Shown: positions 23,097 to 36,527, counted from the stretch's first letter. The stretch: 64,000 nucleotides of DNA from Colocasia esculenta (GCA_014218235.1 CM024759.1:76839079-76903078), one strand, 5' to 3'. Numbers and translations are program-made. The notes: generated by a model not told the origin, from the sequence alone.

Positions 23097-24694
23097 CAGC
23101 TTTTCGTACAATCGTCAACAACTACTGGATTTACATGCCTTTCAAGTCATATTCCATGTATAAAAACTGAAGATAATAACATGTACATGGTAGTAACATT
23201 GTAGGAGAACATGTATTATACATGGAATTAAAGTCGAGTTACATGTTATTTTATTTAACTTCATGCAATGTAGAAAGCAAAGTTAACAATATTCCATTGC
23301 ATCCATCAAACTGGTAGATGAAAGTTAAAAAGCAGGGTATTTAGACCAAACTTCTGCATATTTTTCTTGTATGTGTTACTGCAATGTTAAAAGGGACACA
23401 TACCTCTGTTAGACATTTTCTAGATGCGGGTCTTTTTTCCGTCCCCTGTGAAACAAGAAGAGGAATGGTCATTGGCATATTGTGGATGCCATGTATATTT
23501 TGTATATAAAAAAATGAAGCAATCCAACAGAAAGGAAATTATATCATAAAATTAGATAATCCACTATTTTTTTAGTTTGCATCTTGTCGCAGGTCTCGGT
23601 AATGTTATGCATATCTGTTATTTACCCTCCTAAAATAACTCTTGCATTACTGCCCATTTCCCCTCCTCCACCTTCTTAGAATCCTACTCCACTGCCACTG
23701 CCCAAGCCCCCTTTTTGCATAGACCCTACTTCGGCTTCCAATCCGCCAACCCTCCTCCATACTTGTCGCCCCTGCGAAAGCCGCCGCCAGCCCGCCTCCA
23801 AGTGGAAGCCCACCACCCTGGCGATTGCCCACTGCCGACAAGCCTTGCTCCACCACACAACCCAGCACCCCCTCCAAACCCAATGGTACCACCCAGTCCA
23901 ACACCACCATCCGAGATCGGTTATTTCCTCTATCGAGCCCCAAACGAAGACCCCCACCCTCAAATGAACCCCCTCCGAAAACACCACCCGCACCACCGCC
24001 GAAGCCCTCATCATGCCCAAGCCCTACTCCACCAGGCAACCCATCACCCCCTCCAAAGGCGTTGCCACCGCCCAGTCCAGCACCACCATCGAAGATCGGG
24101 GAGGAAGAGGAAGAGACGATGTGGAGGAACACATACCTAAGGTACACAGAGTTGGAGGAACTGGACGACACCGTCGGAGAAGATCTGTTGCTCATGGAAA
24201 GAACCTCCTTCCTTCGCTCGTCGTCCTCCTTCCTCCGCTCTTCACTAGTTGGATGCATCAACCCGATTTTAGCCCAGATGAAATAGGGAAAGTGCTGGAG
24301 AAGAGAGACGAATGTCGCCGGATTCCCAGAAAGCGTACGGCACCACTGTGCAAGAGTAGTCGATTCACCTAATTCGCGTTGCAATCTGCCATGCAGCACT
24401 TCGACACAGCTTCTCGAGGTGGAGGACGCTGCACTTTTCCACAACTTCTCGAGGTGGAGGATGGGTGATAGGAGGGTGAAGGACAGGGGCGTCGACGGAA
24501 GAAAAAAATCCTACCCCTAGTTAACTTTTCTACCCCACCTCCTCAAGTGGGGCAGACTTGCCCTGGGTTATCGTGGGTAACCAGGGGCACCCTTGGTTAA
24601 AGTGTCACCGCTTCCCAAATCATGTTTTGCTAGTTACCCAGGGGTACCCCTAGGTTATCCAGGGGTACCTCCCTTATCAAACCGGGCCAGTGAG
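23097..24694 (-). other. 5' flank of the Harbinger remnant; Gly-rich frame of doubtful status
   Basis: At 23647-24444 a 265-codon minus-strand frame is open, with a polar N-terminal part and a Gly-rich middle (GGGNAFGGGDGLPGGVGLG). The plus strand reads as Pro-rich in the same place, so strand bias gives no help and the frame may be chance on a GC-rich tract. A 17-bp direct repeat CTTCTCGAGGTGGAGGA occurs twice at about 24411 and 24443. At 24535-24690 several CCCAGGGGTACCCC / GGTTAACC-type palindromic words occur, ending in CTTATCAAACCGGGCC, which may be the right end of the transposon. No matching left end was found. Confidence 0.35.
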
Positions 24695-26950
24695 TGTCAC
24701 ATCTCGAGTGTTCCATTGCAGCAAAAATTGGCAATTTTATAGAAAATTCGACATTCACCTTGGACGGGATAGTTTAGCATTCGGTAGCATTCAAACGATG
24801 GCTAATGATTAGACAGACTTAACTAGAAGATCATCTAACCTGAGCCCATCACATCACATCATATCATTAACAAAGTCAATAATCACTACAAAATCAATTG
24901 CACATAGCCTCATCCCATCATAAAGAGTTTAAACTCACATACATCCCACAGAAATAAACACGACTCTAGAGGAAGTTACCCAAATTAATACAATAGACCT
25001 ACATCCACCATTACACACCTTTCTCATCACTTGATAAACCAGGAACTTGAAATGTATCAATTACATACATAATGAGCCTTAGTCTTACACAGTGTCATTC
25101 TTTAATACATCTCGTTCCATTGCACTAAATGAAAAGAAAGAAATCTCCCTAGTACAACCTCAGGGATCACCCGATCACTCAAGCCCTTCCCCACCAATGT
25201 GAGTTCATCCTTCCTTAGATTCATCTGAAAACGTTAAGTAGCAATCTATGAGTGAAAATGGTCACTAGGGATTACATCTCTATGACCAGGCACAATTTAA
25301 ATATTAAGCATCTTATGATCAGATTTAATGCAAGAAGAACTGTTGCCATACAAGTGCAAAATTCCTATCATTTCAGGGAACAAGTGTAACATATTCATGA
25401 ATCACGTCAGCCAATAAAAGTTCAAGAACATTAAGTTATAAGTAGTAGAGGAGTCAATGACATGAGAGCATTCATTCGGTCATTCATTCAATAACAATAG
25501 CAGTCATTCAATAACGTTCAGTGCATTTGGTAGCATTAAGTAATAATGGCATTAAGTGATGGGGAAAATTTTGTCTTGAAATAATTTTACAGTTAGTTGG
25601 TGCAATGCCACACCCAGTAGATTAATACATACTTGGAGATGCTCCTCCCCAGGACCCAGTACGACCCTATTGCACAGACATTGGTTTTCTAATTGAGTTG
25701 AAGCTCTAGTAATATCTGAACATTTCTCAAGGGTTTCATTAACAAACTTTAGCATTCAATGGAGAGTTCAAGGATATCATGACTAAAATCTATTTGAAGG
25801 ATGATGCAACAATTTATACAATAGCTCAGTCATGATATATCCAATAGGACAACAAATCAGTACGGTGCAAAGGACCCTATACTGATTGCAAGAACAATCA
25901 GTATTGGACAGACATTTAAATGATCAGGATGTCTTATTTTAGATCCTTTTATACATATTATGACTTCTTGGCTAGTTTATGAGGGCCTTGGCTGATACAA
26001 TCAAGAAGCATTATTTCACTGAGGACGAAAAACATGACCAATCTTTGGAAAAAGAGTTTGTTACTCAGTGAACATAGTCGGGAATAGCCCAATAGCATGC
26101 ACAATGAAGAGGAATGATGGTCGAGTATAGGGTCCACACTACGTTCTGTCTCGACAACACATTACAGATCAAGAGTTGCAAGTTTCGATGGCCAACGTCA
26201 TAATAAGGAAGGAATGTAAGGGAATATTTAATTGTAGAGGAATTAGAACTCTAATCTCCTCTAATACTACTAAGCTAAGATAACTTTCATGCAACCAAAC
26301 GTTTAACTCGATCAGTAGGATCGTCAACTAGAGATGGCTTGGCGAAGAACAAACGCCTCACCTTTAGATCATTAAAGGAGAAATCGAAGGGTATACAACA
26401 AGTAAAAAGATCACTACACACAACTCATCTAGCATGATGTACGTTAATGTACCTTAGTTAATGCACCTTATCACGGAGTTTAAGCATGAGAGAAAGCCTA
26501 CCTTATTGTGAGAAGAACACACTCATGTCGTTTAAGTCACTTCTCGTGGACAAGCTCCTATCTCCAAGATCTCCAGAGATTGAATAACCTTGGATGAATG
26601 AGGGTGAAGAGGGTTATCACCACAAGAGTTAGAGTGATATCAAGCTAAAGGAGTTTTCCCTACCTTTCAAGAGAGAACTCGAAGGGAAACCGTGTAGAAC
26701 TTAGTCGGCCTCAACCCTAAAGCAAGTTTGTAGGGTTCCCAACATCTAAAGGCTTATTGAGGAAGAAGCTACAGGGAATGAGTCCCAATAAGGTCTAAGA
26801 CAGTACAGTGGTAACCCTTAAACTATTGGATGGGGTTTTCCTTTTGGTAGGATCGGTTCCAGAGCACTTCCACTAAAGAACATTTCCATTGGCCAGTAGT
26901 TTCTTTTGACGGACTAGTTTTCAGAACATTCCACTACCATATGTAATGAT
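24695..26950 (-). mobile_element. Long LTR-like fragment F
   Basis: It begins on the plus strand TGTCACATCTCGAG, the form expected for the end of a reversed LTR. On the minus strand about 530 bp inside is CTTAACGTTTTCAG, matching the acceptor-like site near the 3' end of the other long LTRs. The far end and target duplication were not found. Short ORFs only. The boundary at 26950 is approximate. Confidence 0.45.
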
Positions 26951-27394
26951 GGAAATTTTCCTTAATTAAAAGATGTGAAATTGTAAATAATATGAAAGAA
27001 TGACTGTGATCGCCACCAGAGTAATTTCTAAACAAGTATGAATGCAAATATGCTAATTACCTTGAAAATATGAGGAAAAAGGCCCACATTACTCACTGTG
27101 TGAAGACGCGGTCCTCCTGAGGAGCGCCTCTTAAAGGTGATTTAAAACCTCGGTGCGTCTTTTAAGGCAAACACTCTACTAGGCGCGTTCATTGACTGTG
27201 GGTTTGAGACTATAAATCTTGCTTCCTCTCTCCTCAGTTAGCCAAGGAGGAAAGACCTCGTGCATGTGCTCTTTGTTCATGCCTGTCAGAAACAAAGTAT
27301 GCAAAATCTATTTTAAGAGATTGAAGAACTTTAAGAACATGGATGGGTGGATACCTGGCGGTTATTTTTAACCCCTTTGGTTTTAAAAAAGGTT
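26951..27394 (+). mobile_element. Family H LTR segment, left part
   Basis: It contains GACGCGG/GAGGAGCGCC/GTGCGTC/GGCGCGTT words and a TATA-like CTATAAATC at about 27212, like the other H segments. It was cut by the copia LTR at 27400. The orientation is inferred. Confidence 0.4.
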
Positions 27395-27399
27395 GGAGA

Positions 27400-29087
27400 T
27401 GTTGAACCACTCCTATATTTTACCCTTATATTTTGGTGATAACAAAATTTATGATTAATTAACTATTATTAAAAATATTTAATATCATGTTTTTCTTAAA
27501 AAATATAAATTTATGTGATTAATTAAATATTAAATATATTTAATACCATGTTTTTCTAATAATAAATTAAATATCATGTTTTCCTAATAAATATAAATTT
27601 ATGACATTATTATCGTGTGATTTGCACTAAAAGGATAAATCGATGTCCATTCAATATACATCGATCTCAGTTTACAAAGTGTCATAACGATTCACTCTCA
27701 TATCGATTTGCTCTCATAAGGATTCGCTCTCATAATGATTCGATAAGTGACTCTCATATCGATTCACTCTCATAAGGATTTGATAAGTGACTCTCACATG
27801 GATTTGCTCTCACATGGGTTTGCTCTCATAAGGATTTGCTCTCATAAGGATTCGCTCTCATAAGGATTTGATAAGTGACTCTCACATGGATTTGCTCTCA
27901 TAAGGATTTGCTCTCACATGGATTTGCTATCATAAGGATTCGCTCTCATAAGGATTTGATAAGTGACTCTCACATGGATTCGCTTGTAAAACATGGATTT
28001 CACTTAAACATCGATTTTCTTATATTTCAAAATATTTTTTGGCATCTAGTGAAAAAAAGGTCAAACATTTTTTATTTACGTAATCTTCTATCTTTCTGAC
28101 AGGAGATCTTTTTGCCTATCTCTCTATATCTCTTTTTCTGCCAACAAAAAGGTGGTCACTTACTACTTCTGGGTGGCAACATGAAACATAGAGGTATGAA
28201 CCTTTTTGACAGAAACACTCTTTTATTTAAACACTTTCTTCTATACTTGCAGATCTCGTAGACCACAAATTATCAGAAGAAAGAGAAGATGAGCAACGGC
28301 TAGAACTCCAACGGATTTATTCAAAGCTGCTCATATAAAAGATGAAGCATGGCTGAAGAACAAAGGGAGTTTTCCTGAAGATCTTTGAAAGAGTGTACAA
28401 CTAGTGTGGAACCTGAACGCCACATACACTCAAAGGAAAAGAGAGAAAGAGCCTGAGCCAAGAAGAAGTGTTCAAGCAACTGAAGCACTCAAGCATTCAA
28501 GCTCCTTCTCCTCTCTTCTCTCTCTCTCTGTGTGCATCTTTGTAATCTGGGGGAGAGAGTCTTTTCGCTGAGAGTTTCTTTTAGTTGGTTTTCATATATT
28601 CCAACTCTCAGCATTGTTCTTTCTTTTATAAGAAAGACTTCTGTCCAGCTGTAGGACTGTATACAGTGTAGAACCTAGCTAGGGGTTTGTGTCTAGCAGA
28701 ACCGCACTGGGGTTTGTACTAGGAGGTTGGCTTCTTTACATGTAAGAGAAGTGGGCTGCCTTCTTGCCCGGGAAAGAGAAGAAGACTAGCTGGGGTGCTA
28801 GGTGTTGTATTGTCCTTAAGGGGGACTGTACCCTTGGTTAGTAAAATCCCAAGAGGTTGCTTGGGGACTGGATGTAGGACTTCCATGTGGGAAGAGCCGA
28901 ACCAGGATAAAACCCTTGTGTTATTTGTGTGATTGCTTACTTGCTTCCACACTGCTACTCTTTATCACACTAAACTAACCAAACTTTCAAGTGATAATTT
29001 TCTGTGTTTAAGTTACTGTTTCAGATTTCAGAAAACCTATTCACCCCCCCTCTAGGTTAGCTTGCTGCCGTACCAAAAGGGCCAACA
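27400..29087 (+). mobile_element. Solo LTR G of a copia element (SIRE/Maximus-like)
   Basis: It runs TGTTGAACCACTCC...AAAGGGCCAACA and is flanked by exact 5-bp repeats GGAGA (27395-27399 and 29088-29092). The TGTTGA start followed by TGGTGATAACAAA, and the end TTCACCCCCCCTCTAGGTT, are typical of SIRE-like Ty1/copia LTRs. There is no PBS after it and no coding sequence, so it is a solo LTR. A minisatellite lies inside. It inserted into family H sequence. Confidence 0.88.
27686..27985 (+). repeat. Minisatellite inside copia LTR
   Basis: About 18 units of a 16-17 bp motif of the form GCTCTCATAAGGATTT or GACTCTCACATGGATTC, with a higher-order insertion of GATAAGT. Units differ mainly at ATAAGG/ACATGG/ATATCG. 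Confidence 0.85.
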
Positions 29088-30415
29088 GGAGACATATTGT
29101 GCAGTGTATTTAAAAGAAGAAGAAGAAAGTATCTAAATAGAATTAAACTAAGCTAGTAAGTGCATGAAGAATATGAGAGAGAAAGTGAGAAGATCCCAAT
29201 GCTTTGGCTACTTCTTAGTCGACTCAATGGATGTGCGGACTCCTGGAGATCTCCGCTTACTTTTGTGAAAAGCAAGAAGGAGGTAACAAATCAAGGCAAA
29301 ACATTTCAAATCAAGACAAAACAATCACACGAGGTAACAAATATCAAATAATAAGCACAAACCATGCAAAGATTAAGTAATCAAGTTGTGATGTTAACAC
29401 AATGTTTTAGGAGTCCCATAGTCCAAAGGCATGGAATGCCTAATGGAGAGGTCGCCCTTACCAAGAAAGTGTATGGAGTCTATGATATGGAGAGAGAAGG
29501 TCTTTCCGACCAATGTATGCGTTGGATGCAAAGAACTAATGTAAAGTAATTATGAGACAACCACGAGGATGTCCATAGTCAAAATCGTGTTCATTACAGT
29601 GGACGCAAATATAAAGTAAATCGCATCCCTTCACTCGGATGTAGATTTGAAAGTCCAGCGGACTGTTAGAGCCGTGTCCAGTCCCTTTGGCGTAGACTGT
29701 GAGACATAAATCGCGTCAACTTGAGCTGTCACAAAATACAAAGAAACACATTAGGTTAATGGCGCGATAACAGAAGAGAAACACGTCCTTTGTGTCGGAT
29801 GCAATTTAAAAAGGCAACTCGAGAACAAAAAAATAAATGGAAAAACCAGAGGAATATACAAGAAGTCAACATACAAACGTCATGCTACTTACAGGGTATA
29901 TTCATAAGAGCAAGAAAAGTGCAAAACTCCAAGCAAGAGGCAAAAATAAGTCAAGTCACTCCCTTTAAAAAAAAATCTCTTTTCAAATCTCCTTGTAGAT
30001 CCACAACTTGGCAAATAACGGATGGGAAAGGAGGGGGAAAGAGAGGGAGCAAGGGAGGGTGCTACGTAGGGCATAAGTGGAGGGGCACCGTGGGGGTCGA
30101 AAGGAGGGTGCCGCATAGGGTGCGAAAGGAGGGGCACCGTGGGTGCCAAAGGAAGAGTAATCGAAAGAAAAGCACAAAAGGTCCCACTGTGACTGCCAAT
30201 TTGTGGATTCAAACTTTTGTCCCATAAAGAAAATGACGAGAAAATATAAAAAATAATTCAAATAAATATATGTATGGGGAAAAGAGAGCACACAACGTTA
30301 TGTAAGGAGTGTGATCACCAAAGATGTGTGGGCCTAGAATGAGTAAATGAATAATAAAGAAGTGATCGTGAGGAGTACATTTTAAAGCGGGGAGATTGCG
30401 TGGAGACATGGGTTC
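29088..30415 (+). mobile_element. Family H LTR segment
   Basis: Continuation of H after the copia insertion. It has GTGGACGC / AATCGCGTC words at about 29600-29720 and a GAGGGTGC/GAGGGGCACCG repeat at about 30050-30140. A block GTGATCGTGAGGAG...GGGGAGATTGCGTGGAG at 30362 is matched at 47775. Element A interrupts it; the sequence resumes at 42034. No gene. Confidence 0.5.
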
Positions 30416-30420
30416 GCTCC

Positions 30421-33305
30421 TGTAACAACTCGAAAATTTTATTTCCTAGAAAAATGTGAATAATTTGATGATTAAACATAACTATTATCATGAGATATAA
30501 TTAATCTTAATTTAAGATTTATTAGAGATAATAACTGATATTTCAAGAGCCGTACTTAGAGGTGCGCGCTCCGACAGGGAGACACCGAAATTCTATAAAA
30601 AAAAATGAAAATCCGAAACCACCATAATTTTCAGAAAAATATGGTGATATCATAAATATAAATATCTAGAATTATTGACGTACTGATTTCGAGAATAAGC
30701 CGACGCAACTATTTTTTGGGTGATTTTTCACCCAGTGAAAAATAAATTCTAAAAATTAAACTAAAATCACCATAATTTGTAAAATACTTACATTAGCATA
30801 TGGTTGAAATTTTAACACAAATGGACATCATTTGAATATGTTTACATGAGGATTATTGGGCCAGCTGAATTATGGGCTATTTACGGTGGTGAATTTTCTG
30901 GGAATTTAGTTGTCTACGTGTTGGGGGGTGAGTGAGCCACCTTACTTGGGGGTAAGACTTCCACGTTCATCTCATAGGTGTAACCATGAGATGGTTGCAT
31001 GAACCAGGTGGCTTTGGGAAGGTTTAAAGGGTTTAAACCATGACACATGCATGGCCGACGTGCCAAGCATGAGTGAAGGTTGGGAGCTTATAAAAGCCCT
31101 TCACCGGCCGACGTTCTAGTCCTTCTCTCTTCCACCTCTGCTGCTCTTGGCTGTCTCTTTGCTTGGGGGTGTTGCGGTTGTCGTTGCTTGGAGGAGACTA
31201 CACCTACTGGCTACTGTTGTGTACTGCTGCTTCTACTTGTTTTGGCTGGAGGTGCTGAGAGTGGTAGCTGCTGGAGACAGCTACGTCGCACCTTGGCATC
31301 CTTTCTCTTCCACCAACTGTGAACCATCGAAGAGAAGTTTTCATCCATCTAATCCATGTAGGATTCTCTTCCTTTCTCTCTCAATCTAATCCACTTGACT
31401 TGCTGTAAAGTCTCCTGTGTAGGTGTTCCAATCCTCAAACTGTTGTTTTGACTCTGTAAACACTCTTGGAAGTGTATGTGTTCATCGTGTAGAACTTCTT
31501 GTTGAGTACATAATTGTTGTTGTAGGAGTGTTCTCCCGGTATCACGTTGTGCTAAGCCTTAAGCCAATCATGTGTAGGATTCGTTTCCTCCTTCCTCAGC
31601 TTTGTCTTCTCTACATGCTCAAATAGCTCATGTCAAGTGTTTAAGTTCTCATGTTCCTTCTCCAGTAACTGTAGACCTTTTACGTTGGGAAGAAAAAGAG
31701 TCTTGTTCTAATCCATGTAGGATTCCTCCTTACCATCTCCCTTCTTCCTGTTCTTGTACTTCTTTGATGTTAAGAAGCTCATGTGTAAACGATGGTTCAT
31801 GACTACGCTTTCTATTGGTTCTGGAAATATCATTAGAATGGTATTTACATTCCTTAACATCATGTTTTAGTTTGTGTTCATGTTACCCCATGTAGGTTGA
31901 AGGAAATCTTCTTGTTGGTTGCATAGGAATATGCTTCGTAAGAATTGTGTTCCGGTTATCCCCTTGTTGTAGTTGTAGATGATTCAGTTTGTCCCTATTA
32001 TTCTCTTTGATTCCTTCACATAGAGTAGTGTATGAAGATGTAATTAAGCCCCTTTTTGATGTGTTAACCATGTATAAATCCATAAGAACATATAGCAGAG
32101 TCTTTAGAGGTGTGTATCTCCATTTCCAGAAGTGAGTCTTGCGGCTGTCAACAGATGGAATGCTTTTGTCGACATGCCTTAAGTTCCCAGAACCCAGAGT
32201 TTCTGGAAAAGTAGTAGTTGTCGATAGATGGGTCTGTCCTGTCGACAGGCAGACCAGGCTTGTCGACAGATACTGCCCAAACTCCAGAAATCTGGTTCTG
32301 GAAGCTTGCACCTATCGACAGCCACTTCCTGGCTGTCGACACATGCTGTCTTTCCCAGTTTTCCAGCATCATTCCTTGTGCAATCTCCTGTTGTTTCACT
32401 ATGCTAATGGCCTAGCAAGTTGTGTCCCTCACACTCTTTGATTCCTATTACATTAACTATAAGAGGGATCACACAATTGCCTTCCATATTTACTTTGAGT
32501 TACCTTTGAGAATTCCCAATTGCAATTGACCTCCGTGAAGTTATCACCATCTGTGATCAGTGGTGGTAGTCTATAAATTCTTGATTATGTGAGATGTGTT
32601 GAGTGTTAGTATACCTCAATTGAACCTTTACATGAGTGTGTTATGATGACAATTTGTGGGTCTTTGGACTCATTTGAGAAATATGTCTGTGCAAATAGGG
32701 CTGGTTCAGTCCTGAGAGAAGCACCTAAATTCGTTAGTGGCCGCGCGGGAACGATAAAGGACAAGTGGATGTTTGGCATTGCATCAATATATGCTTGATT
32801 AGTCATCATGTTATCTATTCATGTGTGGATGTGTACTTGAATCAGAACTTGAATGTCGTCATAACATCTTGATCATGTTTTCACAAGTCAAGACTCATGC
32901 TCTTCATGTATTATCTAGTTGACATGCTTGTTCATTCATTTTTGATATTCAGTGCTGACAATAATCAAGTTTCTTACCTTGATGTTGTACATCTTAGTCC
33001 TTTCTGATTAGCGGAATTGAATCCTACTGGTCTAGTTAGCTCACCAAATCCTACTTTTTCAGATAATCTACAGTTCAAGAAGGCGGGACTTCAGGATTTG
33101 TTTGTGGAGGGACCAACCTTGGCCACATTTTACTTTTGAGATTGTAAATCATGAATCATGTAACACCTATCGAATGACAAATAATAAATTTTATTTAGTG
33201 AAGCCTCCGAGCAAACTACTGCTCAATTAGTTCCAATTTTACTCTTGATTTCTTGTTCATTCACGTTCCGGCATTTATAGACATATTAAATGTCGTGACG
33301 TGACA
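30421..33305 (+). repeat. LTR1 of element A
   Basis: TGTAACAACTCG...GACGTGACA. The first 450 bp include the module shared with hAT elements (30562-30870). GTAGGATTC-type sequences recur (31366, 31570, 31716). A TGTCGACA word cluster with seven sites, four of them perfect GTCGAC, is at 32140-32345. An acceptor-like CTACTTTTTCAG ends at 33062. Confidence 0.95.
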
Positions 33306-33308
33306 GAA

Positions 33309-33320
33309 TGGTATCAGAGC
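33309..33320 (+). other. Primer-binding site of element A
   Basis: TGGTATCAGAGC, complementary to the 3' end of initiator-methionine tRNA. It lies three bases (GAA) after the LTR1 end at 33305. Confidence 0.9.
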
Positions 33321-33329
33321 ATCGGTTGA

Positions 33330-36300
33330 GAATCCAAATACTTTAGAGTTATTAGTCTTCAACATTCTGTAGTGACCTGTGAGGATGGGTAGAACGCCTG
33401 AGGTTAAGCTAGATAAGTACAGATGGCTATAGATTGTGTTGTGTATGAAATGAGTATCTAGAGGTAGGTTCCTCCCTACGATTCTTCTCCACTTTCATAA
33501 CTTCATGCTTGTAGTCTCTTCGTTCGTATAACCATATCTCCTTTTTGTTCCATGTTCTGTAGGACTCCTTCTCTTGCTAAAGAGTTTCTTGTTTAAGTGT
33601 TTGGCTATGATTACATTTGTCTTTGATTCTGAAAACATCCTTAGGACTGTTTTCCTATCCATTGTAATCATGTTTTAGCTAATGTTCATGTTAGGTCCAA
33701 GCATACTTGTGAATATCTTCCTATTAGATGTAAGGAAATGATGTCTAGAAGAGTTATATTCTCAATGATCATCTAAACTTCATGTCACCCATGTGTAAAA
33801 TTTGCACTCTTACTGTAACGTCGTGCGTTTTTTGGATCCTCGTGGATCCTGTGTTTAGTGGTTGTCATGGCTATCGTAAGGCCAATGTGGTTTGTGTGTG
33901 GTACGTGTGTGTGTTTCAAGGGCCTATTGGGCCGATAGTCCAGGCATGCAGCACCCCAGTGTCCTCAGCCTGTCATCGCAACTGGGAGGAGTGTCGCGTT
34001 CTAAACGCGACAGAGGTGGCCGTCGCGTTCTGGTGACTGTCTTGGGGCGTTGGTCGTCTGCATGTGCGCCACGTGTAGCGTGCAGAGCGGCAGGCAGGAA
34101 GGCGACGCCTAGGTCTGTCGCGATCAGGCCGCGACGCGACGATACGTCGCGTTCCCAACCGCTGGGTGTTTTTAAGAAACCCCAGTCGGACAGAACTGCA
34201 GTGAGTTCTACTCGGCCAGGGGAAGGGGAGCTGCGGTGATTTTAGCGGGAATTCATGATTTCGGCGTGATCGTACCGTGGGAAGCTCGCATGGAGCGAGA
34301 GAAACGCCGGGGGAGCGTCGTATCGCATGTTTCGCAAGGTAGGGTGACTCCTCCCGTTTTCGGGGTGAGAATCGTGTGGAATGCAGGGTTTGATCAGTTT
34401 AATGCTTTCTACACAATAGATATCATGCCTAAGAACCCATTAAAGCATGAAAAAACACTAATTAAGGGTGGTTTGCATGGTGTGGGTTGGTAATCCGTGG
34501 AGGGGATCCCGGATTAGGGTTTCCGTCTGCTAAGGCGACGGATCCCCCTATCACGATCAGGTGGCGATAGGCCGACCCGTCGCATTTAGGTGATGAACGC
34601 GACATGTTGATGTGTCGCGTTAATATCATGAACGCGCCACATAGGGCCGTCGCGTTCTTAAGGCGACATAGACCCATGTCGCGACCACATCCGAGTGGTC
34701 TGAACATGCATGACTTATGTGACGTGATTATTCGATTGTTATTATTCGGTGTAATTGGTAATACCGTGCAGTGCATTGGCACTTGTGGCACTCTGAGAGT
34801 GCATGGTTCTTGAAGCTAGCACTTGGGTTGTGTAGCTAGCTGGTTCTTTGCGTAGTTGCATGGTGTTCACGCAAGCAGTGTTGTGTTCACGTGTTGTGGA
34901 CAATCGTTACTTGAGGTTTACGTGACGTTTCACGTGGTTTGTGTGTGACGTGCACGTGGTTTTGTGTGTGTGGCAAGTAGTACGACGCCTACCGTGGTTA
35001 CCTCTCTAGTTGGGAGCCCCAGGTTCTCTGTGAGCCAGGCTGTTAGCTCGGAGCTTTGTCCCGGTACTTGTGTTGTACCGTCGAGGTCTGTATCGTCTGT
35101 CCTGGACACCCTCACTCATTTGTTTGAGTTGTACGTCCGGCTGAGGGAAAGACGACAGTGGGATAGTGACTCTTGTGTTTGTTTTTAGTCACTTGTAGCG
35201 CGCTCTTAGTTGGGGGTACGGACACCAGTAGTCGACACTGGTCCCCGACTAGTCCTTTTCCAGTGCCTCACTCTAGAGTGCTTCGGCCAGAGACCCTAAA
35301 GGTGCCAGGCATGGGCCTGCGGCTGTGTGTCTGCAGGAGTGGTGTTTAGTTGGTCTCCACAGTTGTTTGACTTTTCCACGTGGAGCGGCAGCTGGACCTT
35401 TCGTCCGTGGCTGCGAGACTAAGAGGTAGACCTGTGTTTGTTTGTCCGACTCAGTCACTGGTGTCGCGAACCAGTTCTCGTGGCTTGTGTGTGGCAGTCT
35501 CTACTGTAGCTCGTACACTTGTTTGGGTTTGCCGTTTATTTATTACAGTTGCTTTATGTGGTCGGCAAACGGTGAGTACATTTACAGCTTTAATATCCTG
35601 CTTAATTGTTCTATAAATTGCTAGCACAGTTTACTGCTTCCGTACCTGTGTATTGGTTTGCTCGGTGTTGGGGGAGTTCCCTACTGAGCCAGTGACTAGA
35701 GAGGCTCACCCCTACCCCCCACAGGTGAGGGCGAGGAGGACGTTTCGTTACCGTCATCCAGTTTAGGGCCGCGTCGTAGCAGTGTTGGGCCAGCGCCTCC
35801 AGCAAAGTAGTTTCTTTCTTCAGTTGTACTAGTTACCTCGGGGTATGCCCCAGGCTCTTGTACTTTCTTGTACTTTTGTTGAAATTTGGCTATGTAAATC
35901 TTGTACATTATATATGAAATGATGGATCATATATGTGATCAAATGTGTTCCTTTCTATTTTTCACGGACACGTGTTTGGTATCCCTTGCGAGGCTACGGC
36001 CCGTTCGCGGGAGACGGACGCAGATTTAGTTCGTTAATGGTTAACGGGCTAGAGCGAGGCGTTCCATCACACTTACTGTCCTAACTGTTTCCTTCATGTA
36101 AGTGGTGTTTGAGGATGTGAATAAGACCATTTAGATGTTGTTAATCATGTTTGGAATCATAGGAACACTTAGAAGAGTCTTCTGAGATGTTGTAATACTA
36201 TTTATGGAAGTTCAACCCATAACTGTCGACAGATAAAACCCATCTGTCGACATGTAACATACTTCTAGAACTCATACAAATCAGTTCCAGCAGTAGCTGT

Positions 36301-36480
36301 CGACATGTAGCCTTCATCTGTCGACAGATAGCTTCCACCTATCGACAACTGACCTTGGCCTGTCGACAGGCAGTGTTCAGATCCCAAGAATTGGTTTTGG
36401 GAGGACAGTAGCTGTCGACATCAGTCTGTGATGTTAACCTGAACCATTCCTTCTCCAGTCAGAGGTGTCAGCAGGAACCC
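33330..36480 (+). repeat. Extra partial LTR-A-like copy inside element A
   Basis: 33540-33690 resembles the LTR stretch around 40450-40600. 36080-36430 repeats the LTR segment with seven TGTCGACA-type words in a different arrangement. The solo LTR B' at 33814-36071 interrupts it. It suggests a nested or template-switched older copy. Confidence 0.6.
33814..36071 (+). mobile_element. Solo LTR B' (2,258 bp)
   Basis: TGTAACGTCGTGCG...GGCGTTCCATCACA, flanked by exact CTTAC (33809-33813 and 36072-36076). GTCGCGTT/GTCGCGAC words cluster at 33985-34165 and 34535-34685. A TATA-like GTTTTTAAGAA is at about 34168, a donor-like CGCAAG|GTAGGG at 34339 and an acceptor-like CCCCCCACAG at 35724. Family B. 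Younger than element A. Confidence 0.92.
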
Positions 36481-36527
36481 TGTAAAATTGAAACTCATAC
36501 CTTATTTACATTCCATATCATTTAAGT

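Noticed and set aside
23825..24286. Pro-rich plus-strand ORF of 153 codons
   Set aside because: It overlaps an equally long Gly-rich minus-strand frame in a low-complexity GC tract. There is no domain and no splice or start context, so the open frames are probably compositional.
9176..24690. MITE end at 9176 as the left terminus and GGGCC at 24690 as the right terminus of one giant Harbinger element
   Set aside because: The ends agree at only about 8 of 11 bases, the flanking 3-bp repeats do not match, and the MITE has its own right end at 9811.
27686..27985. Regular short repeats considered as a CRISPR array
   Set aside because: There are no unique spacers between units, the setting is a plant copia LTR, and the repeats are contiguous.
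31080..31389. Two overlapping ORFs of 80 codons in LTR1 of element A, repeated in LTR2
   Set aside because: They are shared only because both LTRs share the sequence. LTR2 shifts the frames, and no protein family is recognisable.
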